Origin: an uncultured Bacteroidales bacterium
GTDB lineage: Bacteria; Bacteroidota; Bacteroidia; Bacteroidales; Bacteroidaceae
Length of the DNA: 64,000 nucleotides
Direction: 5' to 3'
NCBI GenBank assembly: GCA_902798425.1
Contig: CADBWR010000019.1
Span: 1 to 64,000, forward strand
In this document: positions 7,738 through 15,846 of the stretch, piece after piece
Numbering within the stretch: position 1 is the stretch's first letter
How the letters are laid out: each line of letters opens with the position of its first letter
Translations under genes and position numbers: made by a program
Notes under the pieces: generated by a model
What the model was told of the DNA's origin: nothing
Seen by the model: only the letters and a program-made list of their open reading frames with translations
Databases searched by the model: none

Positions 7738-10700
7738 GTGAAAAGCGAAATAAAGATGCCGTTATTAAAATTAGAAGAAAGAAGAAAGGGTGCCATTAAA
7801 TTTGTCAAAAAATGGCAAGGAAGAGGTCGGGAAGATGAAGATTATACAAATTTCTGGTGTGATCTTCTAGACATGGTTTATGGCGTTGAAAAACCATGGG
7901 ATTTTTTCACGAAGCAAGAAAAGGTTGTGGTAGAAGGTCATCACAAGAAAATGGATATCTATGTCAAGCTATCTAAAGTCGTAATTGAACAAAAGAGCTT
8001 TGGAGTTGACCTGAATAAAAAACGAAAGCAAAGTGATGGTGAATGCTTAACAGCAATGGAGCAGGCACGCCGTTATTATTCAAGATTGAATAAACCAGAG
8101 CGTGGAGATTTTATTGTAGCATGTAATTTTGATGAGTTTCAGATAGAAGACCAGTACCACATGGAAAGAGGCATCATTAGTTTTCATTTAGAAGACCTGC
8201 CAGACCGTGTTGGTGATTTGGAGTTTTTGATTAAACCAGCTAAGGCCCAAAATATTGAAGAAGATAGTGTTGACGAGGAATCCATATCTCGAACAGCTAG
8301 CGATTTTGTCAGAACTCTTTATTCTAAAATGCTAAATGCAATTACTAACAATGGTAAGCGAAAAGAGACTCCTAACGAACTTCATGCGTTAAATGTGTTC
8401 TGCGTTCGACTGGTGTTCTGCCTTTATGCTGATGATGACGGTATTTTTGATGACGGACAGTTTCGCAAGTTTCTCGAAAAGTATAAATGGGAAGACTTGA
8501 GAGTAAAATTCGACCAATTGTTTAGAAGGCTTGATATAGAGGACAAACAAAGTATAGAAGGAACAACCGACAAAGAAATCCTAGACTTCCCATACGTCAA
8601 CGGTGGGTTGTTTAACAACAAGGATGCATCATACAAAACGCCTCCTATCAATAAGGATATCTATAAACATTTAATGACAGCTTGGGAAATTGGTAGCAAG
8701 GATAAACCCTTTCATTGGAGATATATCTCACCTACCAATTTCGGATGCATCTTTGAAAGTACACTCGACCCAGAAAAGCGTGATGAAAATGGTATGCATT
8801 ATACTTCGCCAGAGAATATCCACCGTGTTATTGGTCCCTTGTTCTTAGACAAACTGAAAGAGGAGTTAGAAAACATTATCGACTCACCATTATATAAAAA
8901 AGAGCAGCGAGACCTCCGCATCAAGAGATTGCAGGATTATAGGGAAAATCTTGTCAGTATGAAGTTTCTTGATCCTGCATGTGGCAGCGGCAATTTTCTG
9001 ACAGAGACATTTAGGGAGCTTCGACGCTTAGAAATGCGTGTTATAGAGCAGTTACCCAATATGGGTATCCCTGAGGACGAACTGAAAAACGACGACAAAA
9101 CTATGCTCGATCCCTGCATGGTAAATATTAATCAGTTCTATGGTATCGAGATAAATGACTTTGCTGTTTCAGTAGCAAGAACAGCTTTGTGGATTTCGTC
9201 TTGTCAGATGATGAAACAAGTAGACGAAATGATGACAAAGAAGTCTATTCAGAAACTACCATTAGACAAAAATACCCACATTATCAAAGACAACGCCTTG
9301 ACATGCGCTTGGGAGAAACCTATGGAAGACTCCTTTATTTCCTTAACTAAAAAGAGGAAAACAAAAAATGACAGAATGGCACTTGGCAAGGTGACCAACA
9401 AGAAATACTACGACTACATCATTGGTAACCCTCCGTTTCTTGGTAGTCAGCGGATGAACAAAATTCAGAAGAAAGAGTTGAATGCCGTGCTGAGTGCTAA
9501 AGTGGGGAGTAAGTGTATTTGGAAAGCAGTGGGATCAATGGACTATGTATGTGGATGGTATGCTAAGGCTGTTGAATATATGCATAAGAATAAAAAGACA
9601 ACAGCTGCACTCGTATCTACAAACAGTATCACCCAAGGTGAGCAAGTGGCTTTGCTGTGGGAACCGCTTGTCACTCATTTTAATTTAAGAATAATCTTTG
9701 CACGTCGAACCATCAAGTGGGAGAATGCTTCCGACAATGAAGCCAATGTACATTTCATTGTAGTAGGCTTCTGTTGTCAAAAGCCAAACAGAGTAGGTAA
9801 TAAATATATTTATGTGGGAGATGAAAAAGGAGAACCTGTAAAGCATATTAACGGTTATCTCCTTCCAGCAGAAGATATATTTCTTCATGCCAAGTTAAAA
9901 CACATACAGCCAAAAGCGCCCGTTATGCGCCTGGGCAGTATGCCAAACGATGGTGAGCGTGAGGCCCGCAAGCAGGCTAAAGAACTAGCACAAAAGAATG
10001 GTAAAGCTTATAACCCGTCAGAGATAAGAGGCAAACTGCGGTTGTCGAAAGAAGAAAAAGAGTCTCTGACTACAAAATACCCAGAACTCATACCTTATAT
10101 TCGCAGGATTTTCGGTGCAGAGGATTTTATTAATGGTGCAGAGAATTACTGTATATGGATGAGAGAAGATGAAGATAATCCTCTGCCGTCAAATATCATT
10201 AACCATCCAGCATTGAAGGATAGGTTTGATTTCATTAGGGAAGTGAGAAAAAATAGTACGCGTCCTCAAACGAAGGTGTTGCAACATACTCCATATTTTT
10301 TTGGTGAAGACAGGCAACCTTCGTCCAAATATCTTTTGGTGCCTAGCACATCATCTGAGCATCGCCTTTATGTTCCTATGGGATTCGTAGAGCCCAACAT
10401 TATATGCAGCAATCTTGCATTGACGATAGCGGATTGTTCGCTATATCATTTTGGTGTATTAACTTCCAGTCTACACATGGCTTGGATGAAATATGTCTGT
10501 GGCAGATTGGAGATGCGTTTTCGTTATTCTGCTAGTCTTGTATATAATCTATTCCCTTGGCCAGATACTGTTACGGAAGAACAAAGAAGTTTAATTGAGG
10601 CTGCTGCTCAGCACATTCTTGATGTGAGAGAACAATTAGGCGAATCTTATGAGAAAATGTATTCAACCAATATGAATCCTCAGTTACTAAAGGCTCACCT

Positions 10701-10935
10701 TGACAATGATGCTGCAGTTCTGAAAGCATACGGTTTCGATGCCTCATGGGCCAGAGATATTGAGAATCATGAAACAGATATTGCTCTCGAATTAATGAGG
10801 AAAAGTGTAAAGTTGGCCGAGTCAAAAGAAAAGAAGAAAAAAAGAAAGAAACTTGTTATCCAAAAGTTAGAAAAGACCCCTAAGAAAAAACATGTTATGG
10901 GTAATCTTCCTTTTGTTGAAAACGAAGTTAAATAG
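7738..10935 (+). CDS. Type IIG (MmeI-like) restriction-modification enzyme
   Basis: One polypeptide with nuclease, adenine-methyltransferase and target-recognition parts. The N-terminal nuclease site is visible as D73 of MDIYV followed by E84-Q-K86, close to the D-X9-EXK of MmeI. The methyltransferase has DPACGSGNF (412-420, cofactor binding) and NPPF (564-567, catalytic). The C-terminal third should recognise DNA and ends in a lysine-rich tail. Length (1065 aa) is near normal. The open frame starts with GTG at 7738; ATG at 7756 (MPLLKLEERR) is an equally plausible start. It is followed after 24 bases by an ApeA-like gene, forming a defence pair. Confidence 0.88.
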   Translation: MKSEIKMPLLKLEERRKGAIKFVKKWQGRGREDEDYTNFWCDLLDMVYGVEKPWDFFTKQEKVVVEGHHKKMDIYVKLSKVVIEQKSFGVDLNKKRKQSDGECLTAMEQARRYYSRLNKPERGDFIVACNFDEFQIEDQYHMERGIISFHLEDLPDRVGDLEFLIKPAKAQNIEEDSVDEESISRTASDFVRTLYSKMLNAITNNGKRKETPNELHALNVFCVRLVFCLYADDDGIFDDGQFRKFLEKYKWEDLRVKFDQLFRRLDIEDKQSIEGTTDKEILDFPYVNGGLFNNKDASYKTPPINKDIYKHLMTAWEIGSKDKPFHWRYISPTNFGCIFESTLDPEKRDENGMHYTSPENIHRVIGPLFLDKLKEELENIIDSPLYKKEQRDLRIKRLQDYRENLVSMKFLDPACGSGNFLTETFRELRRLEMRVIEQLPNMGIPEDELKNDDKTMLDPCMVNINQFYGIEINDFAVSVARTALWISSCQMMKQVDEMMTKKSIQKLPLDKNTHIIKDNALTCAWEKPMEDSFISLTKKRKTKNDRMALGKVTNKKYYDYIIGNPPFLGSQRMNKIQKKELNAVLSAKVGSKCIWKAVGSMDYVCGWYAKAVEYMHKNKKTTAALVSTNSITQGEQVALLWEPLVTHFNLRIIFARRTIKWENASDNEANVHFIVVGFCCQKPNRVGNKYIYVGDEKGEPVKHINGYLLPAEDIFLHAKLKHIQPKAPVMRLGSMPNDGEREARKQAKELAQKNGKAYNPSEIRGKLRLSKEEKESLTTKYPELIPYIRRIFGAEDFINGAENYCIWMREDEDNPLPSNIINHPALKDRFDFIREVRKNSTRPQTKVLQHTPYFFGEDRQPSSKYLLVPSTSSEHRLYVPMGFVEPNIICSNLALTIADCSLYHFGVLTSSLHMAWMKYVCGRLEMRFRYSASLVYNLFPWPDTVTEEQRSLIEAAAQHILDVREQLGESYEKMYSTNMNPQLLKAHLDNDAAVLKAYGFDASWARDIENHETDIALELMRKSVKLAESKEKKKKRKKLVIQKLEKTPKKKHVMGNLPFVENEVK

Positions 10936-10959
10936 AACATTGACGAATAAGTCTCATTT

Positions 10960-12327
10960 ATGAATAATTACGGCTTTCATTTCGCAGAGTCCTATCAAGG
11001 ATATTGGAATATTGCTCAAATAGGTAGGAAGATACCAGGGACATTATATATAGAAAAGCATTCTATTCGCTTGGAACTGTTTTGGAACAATATTACTAGC
11101 AGCGATATTCGTGCCATTTCATCAGTAACAGGCTATGCATTTACTGAACATGAGAATAAAAAGTCGTGTTATTACTTTGTGCTGAAGGAACTACAATTAA
11201 TGTCTGTTTCATGGTTCGGAAAACATCAAAGTCAATTTAAATTGGATGTTGATTATTTATGTATGTCGGACATTCCAAGATTTACGAGAAATGGAATTGT
11301 CAATTGTTGTATAAGAACGCAACTAATGGATAAATGGGTATGGGATTATACGCAAAATAGTTATTCTGAGTTATGGCCTTTTAAGGAAAACGATATTATC
11401 GAAGTAAAATATCAACCCAAGCCATCATTAACTTTGTTCGAATCAGCTCTATTTAAACTATATCTCAAATTCGGTTATGAAGCACATACACCAAATGCCG
11501 ATGGATTTAGCATGTCAACGCATACTTTCTTAAACCTCAGGTTAAAGAAAAAACAAAAGTTTTATGATGCGCTCGATTTGACAGAAGCTGTTATTCGGTT
11601 CTTCTCATTGTTATGGAACAATAAGTTTAGTCCAGACTTTATCGAGTTCAGAACATCAAAGGCCAAATTTATATACAAACGAAGTGACCGATATAGCTAT
11701 AAGTATCGTGACGTGAACAACAACTCTCTTAGTACGGATATTTCTAATTTTAATGAAGGAGAGCTATCGACTATTATTGAAAAGTGGTTTCATTTGTTGG
11801 ATAAAGAGATCGTATCCATAGAAACTTTTTTCGAAACACAATATAATGAGCACATAACCCCATCTACAATGTTGAAAAACTATATGTCTGTCATAGATGG
11901 TTTTTCTCGTAAACTAAAGGTTCCGGCCACAGGGCAATCGAAAAACAGCAAAAAACTTGAGAAGTATGAGACTTTATTAAACGCTGTCAGACCCTATATT
12001 AGAGCAAACGAGTTTAATGAACTAAAGATGGCCATTCTCAGAGAGTCTCCATCAGAGCTAAAACCTCGCTTTGCTCAACTAATAAAGATTCTCTCTGAAT
12101 ATACAAATATTTCACTGCCCCCTGATTTTTCCGATAGGACCGTGGAAACACGAAATTTGTTGACCCATACTAAAGCGTCAGGAAAAGATGTATTTCAGAA
12201 AGAACAATATAGAGATGTAGCCTTTTGTGTGGATGACTTGATAAGGGCTTATATCCTATTTGAAATAGGAGTTCCAAAGGAAATAGCAAAGAAAATATTG
12301 CCGAGTAAAATTTCAATGCCCAATTAA
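10960..12327 (+). CDS. ApeA-like HEPN protein, predicted anti-phage RNase
   Basis: The 455-aa product resembles ApeA-type abortive-infection proteins: a beta-rich N-terminal half (about 1-150, starting MNNYGFHFAESYQGYWNI) and a helical C-terminal HEPN-like domain. The HEPN catalytic signature R-x4-H is visible as RNLLTH (R398 to H403). ApeA-type proteins are thought to act as RNases that stop growth on infection. The gene follows the type IIG enzyme closely and precedes RhuM. The domain call rests on fold pattern and the motif, so a related HEPN family is possible. Confidence 0.6.
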   Translation: MNNYGFHFAESYQGYWNIAQIGRKIPGTLYIEKHSIRLELFWNNITSSDIRAISSVTGYAFTEHENKKSCYYFVLKELQLMSVSWFGKHQSQFKLDVDYLCMSDIPRFTRNGIVNCCIRTQLMDKWVWDYTQNSYSELWPFKENDIIEVKYQPKPSLTLFESALFKLYLKFGYEAHTPNADGFSMSTHTFLNLRLKKKQKFYDALDLTEAVIRFFSLLWNNKFSPDFIEFRTSKAKFIYKRSDRYSYKYRDVNNNSLSTDISNFNEGELSTIIEKWFHLLDKEIVSIETFFETQYNEHITPSTMLKNYMSVIDGFSRKLKVPATGQSKNSKKLEKYETLLNAVRPYIRANEFNELKMAILRESPSELKPRFAQLIKILSEYTNISLPPDFSDRTVETRNLLTHTKASGKDVFQKEQYRDVAFCVDDLIRAYILFEIGVPKEIAKKILPSKISMPN

Positions 12328-12368
12328 CAGAAATAGTACGAACTTGTAATCATTTCGAAATAATTGAT

Positions 12369-12376
12369 TAACTTTG
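12369..12376 (+). promoter_or_regulatory. -7 box of the first RhuM gene
   Basis: TAACTTTG, ten bases before the ATG at 12387, so the leader is very short. An upstream CTTG at 12343-12346 is a weak -33 candidate with a 22-bp spacer. Confidence 0.5.
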
Positions 12377-12386
12377 CAAACAGAAT

Positions 12387-13433
12387 ATGGACGAAACAGA
12401 TAAAGGACAAATACTGTTATATAAGACTCCAGATGGAGAGTCGCGTGTTGAGGTGAGGCTGCAAAACGAGACAGTGTGGCTCAGCCTTGATCAGATGGCG
12501 GAATTGTTTCAACGTAACAAATCGACCATCTCCAGACACATTAAGAATGTGTTTGAGGAAGGAGAACTACAGCCAGAAGCGACAGTTGCAAAATTTGCAA
12601 CCGTCGTAAATAGAGGTATAAGAGGACAGGTAGAAGACCAAATAGTTTTTTACAACCTCGACATGATTATCAGTGTGGGCTATCGCGTACATTCCTATCG
12701 TGGCGTGCAGTTCCGTCAGTGGGCAACGGCTGTCCTGAAAGAATATATCAAGAAGGGATTCGTGCTGAACGATGAGTTGTTGAAGAATGCTGGTCGCGGC
12801 AACTATTTCGATGAGCTGTTGTCTCGCATTCGTGACATTCGTTCGTCTGAAAAGATATTTTATCGCAAAGTACTCGAGATATATGCACTCAGCATCGATT
12901 ACGACCCACGGGTAGAGATGACTAAGCAGTTCTTTGCTACAGTCCAAAACAAGATGCATTATGCAGTTCATGGGCATACGGCAGCAGAGATAATATATAG
13001 CCGTGCAGATGCCGCCAAGGACTTTATGGGGCTGACTACCTGGACGGGAATGATGCCTAAGCGTTCGGATGCAGAATATGCCAAAAACTATCTGAATGAA
13101 GATGAGATAGACACGCTGAACCGCATCGTAAACCTTTATATTGACTATGCAGAACTGCGTGCAAAAGATCACAAACCGATGTATATGCACGACTGGATAG
13201 ATAAGCTCGATGATTTCCTGCGTCTTTCAGACAAAGAACTTCTGACGCATGCTGGCACTATTTCCGCCAAGTTGGCTAAGGATAAGGCTGATGCGGAATA
13301 TGATAAGTTCAAAGAAAGAACAAAGAATGAATTGACACCAGTTGAAATCCATTTCCTTGAACAGTTTGAACGTGAACAGAAGAAATTGACGGATAAAGGA
13401 GGTAAAAAGAAACCGATTATGTCAGGGGGATAA
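12387..13433 (+). CDS. RhuM family protein (copy 1)
   Basis: The 348-aa product has the RhuM pattern: VWLSLDQMAELFQRNKSTIS (residues 30-49, helix-turn-helix-like), DMIISVGYRVHS, FRQWATAVLKEYI, and QNKMHYAVHGHTAAEII with GLTTW further on. RhuM was first described in a Salmonella pathogenicity island; its biochemical role is not established. It has its own promoter and follows the type IIG and HEPN genes. A paralogue at 61200-62216 keeps the same motifs and lies downstream of another large restriction-methylase. Confidence 0.88.
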   Translation: MDETDKGQILLYKTPDGESRVEVRLQNETVWLSLDQMAELFQRNKSTISRHIKNVFEEGELQPEATVAKFATVVNRGIRGQVEDQIVFYNLDMIISVGYRVHSYRGVQFRQWATAVLKEYIKKGFVLNDELLKNAGRGNYFDELLSRIRDIRSSEKIFYRKVLEIYALSIDYDPRVEMTKQFFATVQNKMHYAVHGHTAAEIIYSRADAAKDFMGLTTWTGMMPKRSDAEYAKNYLNEDEIDTLNRIVNLYIDYAELRAKDHKPMYMHDWIDKLDDFLRLSDKELLTHAGTISAKLAKDKADAEYDKFKERTKNELTPVEIHFLEQFEREQKKLTDKGGKKKPIMSGG

Positions 13434-13469
13434 GGTGAGTGACATACCTGACAAAAACTCAATTAAATA

Positions 13470-13501
13470 TTTGGTGTTGTAAGAAATTCTTTGTACCTTC
13501 G
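13470..13501 (+). promoter_or_regulatory. Promoter upstream of the 13574 gene
   Basis: TTTG at 13470-13473, 20-bp spacer, TACCTTCG at 13494-13501. It lies upstream of an intrinsic terminator (13516-13556), so transcripts from here must pass that hairpin to reach the gene. Confidence 0.6.
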
Positions 13502-13515
13502 CACCTCGAAATGAG

Positions 13516-13556
13516 AGAGCGTGTTGTGTCAGTATGGATGCAGCACGCTCTTTTTT
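13516..13556 (+). terminator. Intrinsic terminator in a gene leader
   Basis: Stem AGAGCGTGTTG (13516-13526) with CAGCACGCTCT (13541-13551), including one G-U pair, 14-nt loop, then six T from 13551. It may end the RhuM transcript or attenuate the downstream gene, because a promoter precedes it by about 20 bases. Confidence 0.75.
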
Positions 13557-13573
13557 AAAAACTGGATAACAAA

Positions 13574-14533
13574 ATGAATCAATCTGAGGAACTACTTAAC
13601 AGGATAAGAGTATTGGAACACGAGAATAGCGTGTTGCAACAGACCATTAACGAATTACAAGAACACCAGCAATATTATCAGCCTTCCAATGGGATATTTA
13701 GCTTTCAGAGCAGCCCAATGGATTACATTGTCGGCGACTTCTGGCTACAGCCCGCAAACAATTACTGGAATCTGACTAAACATAGGGCAAGGCGACGCAA
13801 CACGCTCTTTAGTGACTTCAGACAAGACTTTCCTTGGATGGTTAGTGATGGAAACTTTGGCTATGGCTGCATGGTGGCTGAAGATAGCCCCGAAGTGGAA
13901 GAGAATCAGGAACTGAAGCAGAAGGTGTGTGAGCTAAAGAAGAAGATAGAGAAGCTGGAGCAGAAGATGGAAGAGCAGAATTCGCCACTGGTATTTGTGG
14001 TAGAAGCTATCAAGGAGAAAGCCAGATTTGACAGTCCATCGGAAGCGTTTAAATTGTTTCAGAAATTGGACTATATCTTCAGGAATTGCGACCAGTGGAA
14101 AGAGAACGTCAAGGAGCTAAAGGATTTTCTGCTGCGTGAGAAAAACAGGGCAATGCTACCACCGCCACCCTGCGCAAACTATCCCACCGACCAACAGTTG
14201 GCAGATGCCATCGGCAGTATTTGTGGAGAAGGAAAGGAGCTTAATGATTACCAGAGTTGGCTGGGCGTGTGCTGCTATGCCAGTGCTCGCTGTGGCTATC
14301 CGTTGGATTTGAAGATATGTTGCGAAAAGCTGAAACAGCTGCCATATAGAGATACGCTATATAGAGAAGTGAAATTTGATAATATCCGTATGTTCTCTAA
14401 CTGGAATTTCGTAAAGGCTGGCTATGAGCAGTGGCCAAATATGAAGATTAACGACCAAGAACGAACGCTTTTCGTTAAGTGTCGGGATACTGCTATGGCA
14501 TTGGAAATTGCACTGAATAAAGCTCAAGAATAG
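13574..14533 (+). CDS. Unknown coiled-coil protein related to the 3.7-6.8 kb cluster
   Basis: Not recognised. The 319-aa protein has an N-terminal coiled coil (about 4-34), an aromatic, glycine-containing middle (about 38-102), a second coiled coil (107-135), then a segment (137-193) that matches the shared domain of the 3749 and 5814 products: SPLVFVVEAIKEKA, EAFKLFQKLDYIF, WKENVKELKDFL. It lacks the MTGEHATY tail and instead continues into another domain (about 200-319) with conserved-looking cysteines. It has its own promoter and a strong terminator after it. Confidence 0.7.
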   Translation: MNQSEELLNRIRVLEHENSVLQQTINELQEHQQYYQPSNGIFSFQSSPMDYIVGDFWLQPANNYWNLTKHRARRRNTLFSDFRQDFPWMVSDGNFGYGCMVAEDSPEVEENQELKQKVCELKKKIEKLEQKMEEQNSPLVFVVEAIKEKARFDSPSEAFKLFQKLDYIFRNCDQWKENVKELKDFLLREKNRAMLPPPPCANYPTDQQLADAIGSICGEGKELNDYQSWLGVCCYASARCGYPLDLKICCEKLKQLPYRDTLYREVKFDNIRMFSNWNFVKAGYEQWPNMKINDQERTLFVKCRDTAMALEIALNKAQE

Positions 14534-14568
14534 AGGCTTCGTTCACAAATCATTTACAAATCGTTTAC

Positions 14569-14606
14569 AAAACGCTACACCCACCCAGGGCGTAGCGTTT
14601 TCTTTT
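14569..14606 (+). terminator. Intrinsic terminator after the 13574 gene
   Basis: Perfect 10-bp stem AAAACGCTAC (14569-14578) with GTAGCGTTTT (14592-14601), followed by a T-rich tail that runs directly into the -7 box of the next promoter. Confidence 0.8.
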
Positions 14607-14614
14607 TATCTTTG
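14607..14614 (+). promoter_or_regulatory. -7 box for the small-protein/VirE operon
   Basis: TATCTTTG, abutting the terminator T-tract. No good TTTG lies 19-21 bases upstream, because that space is the hairpin. The leader to the ATG at 14722 is about 100 nt. Confidence 0.5.
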
Positions 14615-14721
14615 CATCGTCGAAAGGACAAAGCCCTGAAGACAAGTGATCATTGAAACGCTGATACAAAAAGAAAGTCATTTCCCCTTATATACATTAT
14701 TAATTTAAAAACAAAACAATT

Positions 14722-15075
14722 ATGGAAGAAAAAAAAGAAGCTATCAAGAAATTGGTAGAAAAGACCCTGAAAGACCCAACAAACATGATTTGTTTGCTAA
14801 TTAAATTTGGGAAGACAGCGGCATCTCACATCGACCATGGACAGTTGCACATCGACCATGACGACAGGGAGCCATCAGGGTGGAATCAAGAACTGCTAAA
14901 ACTGTTTCCATTGCGTTATCCTGTTGCAATGACCTCATGGAAAGGCTGTATTTCTGTAAGTTTCATGGAGGAGGTGCACTACTTCGGAGAAGCTGGTACA
15001 AGAGAGGTACTGGAGTATGTGCTGGAAAAATGGGGTGACGAAATGGAAATAGCAAAAGCACAAGTGAATAACTAA
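14722..15075 (+). CDS. Hypothetical protein, 117 aa
   Basis: Not recognised. It is a small soluble protein with an N-terminal charged helix (MEEKKEAIKKLVEKTLKD) and a C-terminal segment EAGTREVLEYVLEKWGDEME. There is an ASHIDHGQLHIDHDD direct repeat in the middle. It has its own -7 box about 100 nt upstream and is the first of four genes leading to the VirE/DUF3987 gene. No signal peptide or membrane segment. Confidence 0.6.
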   Translation: MEEKKEAIKKLVEKTLKDPTNMICLLIKFGKTAASHIDHGQLHIDHDDREPSGWNQELLKLFPLRYPVAMTSWKGCISVSFMEEVHYFGEAGTREVLEYVLEKWGDEMEIAKAQVNN

Positions 15076-15103
15076 CATTAATAATTTTAAAACAAAAACA
15101 ATT

Positions 15104-15397
15104 ATGGAAAAAACAATGAAGATTCAAAAGCTACTGCCTATCCAGGATAGACAGTACAACGACCAACAGGGTCAACCAAGAGTGTTTACGTCTTTGGGCA
15201 TGGTGCTCACAGATGGGATTGACACACTATTTGCAGAGGCGACTGGCGACTACGCCCGCTCGCTTGTGGGACATCTTAACGAAGGCGACTGGGTTCGCGT
15301 TCAACTCTCGATGAGCGTCCGCGACTGGCAAGACCAGCAGGGACAGACTCGCTATGAAACCAGAGGCTACGTTAGCGCCATCAAAAACAATGCTTAA
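15104..15397 (+). CDS. Small OB-fold-like protein, possible single-stranded-DNA binding
   Basis: The 97-aa product (MEKTMKIQKLLPIQDRQYND) has a beta-rich pattern with NEGDWVRVQLSMSVRDWQDQ and a final strand, resembling small OB-fold proteins of the DUF3127 kind that occur beside VirE/DUF3987 genes in Bacteroidales. The function is inferred only from fold pattern and neighbours. The stop codon lies inside a GCTTAAT tandem repeat that fills the following gap. Confidence 0.5.
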   Translation: MEKTMKIQKLLPIQDRQYNDQQGQPRVFTSLGMVLTDGIDTLFAEATGDYARSLVGHLNEGDWVRVQLSMSVRDWQDQQGQTRYETRGYVSAIKNNA

Positions 15398-15420
15398 TGC
15401 TTAATGCATAATGCTTAATT
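15390..15420. repeat. Heptamer tandem repeat (AATGCTT)
   Basis: Four to five copies of AATGCTT or a variant, starting within the last codons of the 15104 gene. The same heptamer fills 203-231 (other strand) and 51944-51996. Confidence 0.8.
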
Positions 15421-15506
15421 AAACAATAACCTGAGTTGAAGTGAAGAGGATGTTCTCGAGTAAATGGCCAAAGATTCTGACCTTCTCTCACTAATCAACA
15501 AAAGGT

Positions 15507-15818
15507 ATGAAGAAATTTATTGAAATTCCAATGGAGGCTGTAGAGAGCCTCATAGAAGGTAAGTGTTTACAAGGTTCATTGCGTCGCGACGAGTGGGGAC
15601 GCATCGTATTTAAGCCATATCGTCGTAGCCCACAACGCAACGGCCAAGTAATTAGGGTGCTGGAGCACGGATGGGTAAAGGAGTCGGAGCAGCGCATTAA
15701 GTTTTTTGAGAGTGTTCCAAAGACTCTGGGTACAGCTCGTATGATGGCTGTGATTGAGCGTGAAAGCAAGGAGGTAAAGGATGCCCTGATAGAACGAGAA
15801 CTCATCGAATTTTGCTGA
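15507..15818 (+). CDS. Hypothetical protein, 103 aa
   Basis: Not recognised. A basic, soluble protein (MKKFIEIPMEAVESLIEGKC, then WGRIVFKPYRRSPQRN) with a helical C-terminus. It lies 28 bases before the VirE/DUF3987 gene, with which it is probably co-transcribed. No signal peptide. Confidence 0.6.
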   Translation: MKKFIEIPMEAVESLIEGKCLQGSLRRDEWGRIVFKPYRRSPQRNGQVIRVLEHGWVKESEQRIKFFESVPKTLGTARMMAVIERESKEVKDALIERELIEFC

Positions 15819-15846
15819 ACAAAATTCTAATTGATAATAGAGAATT

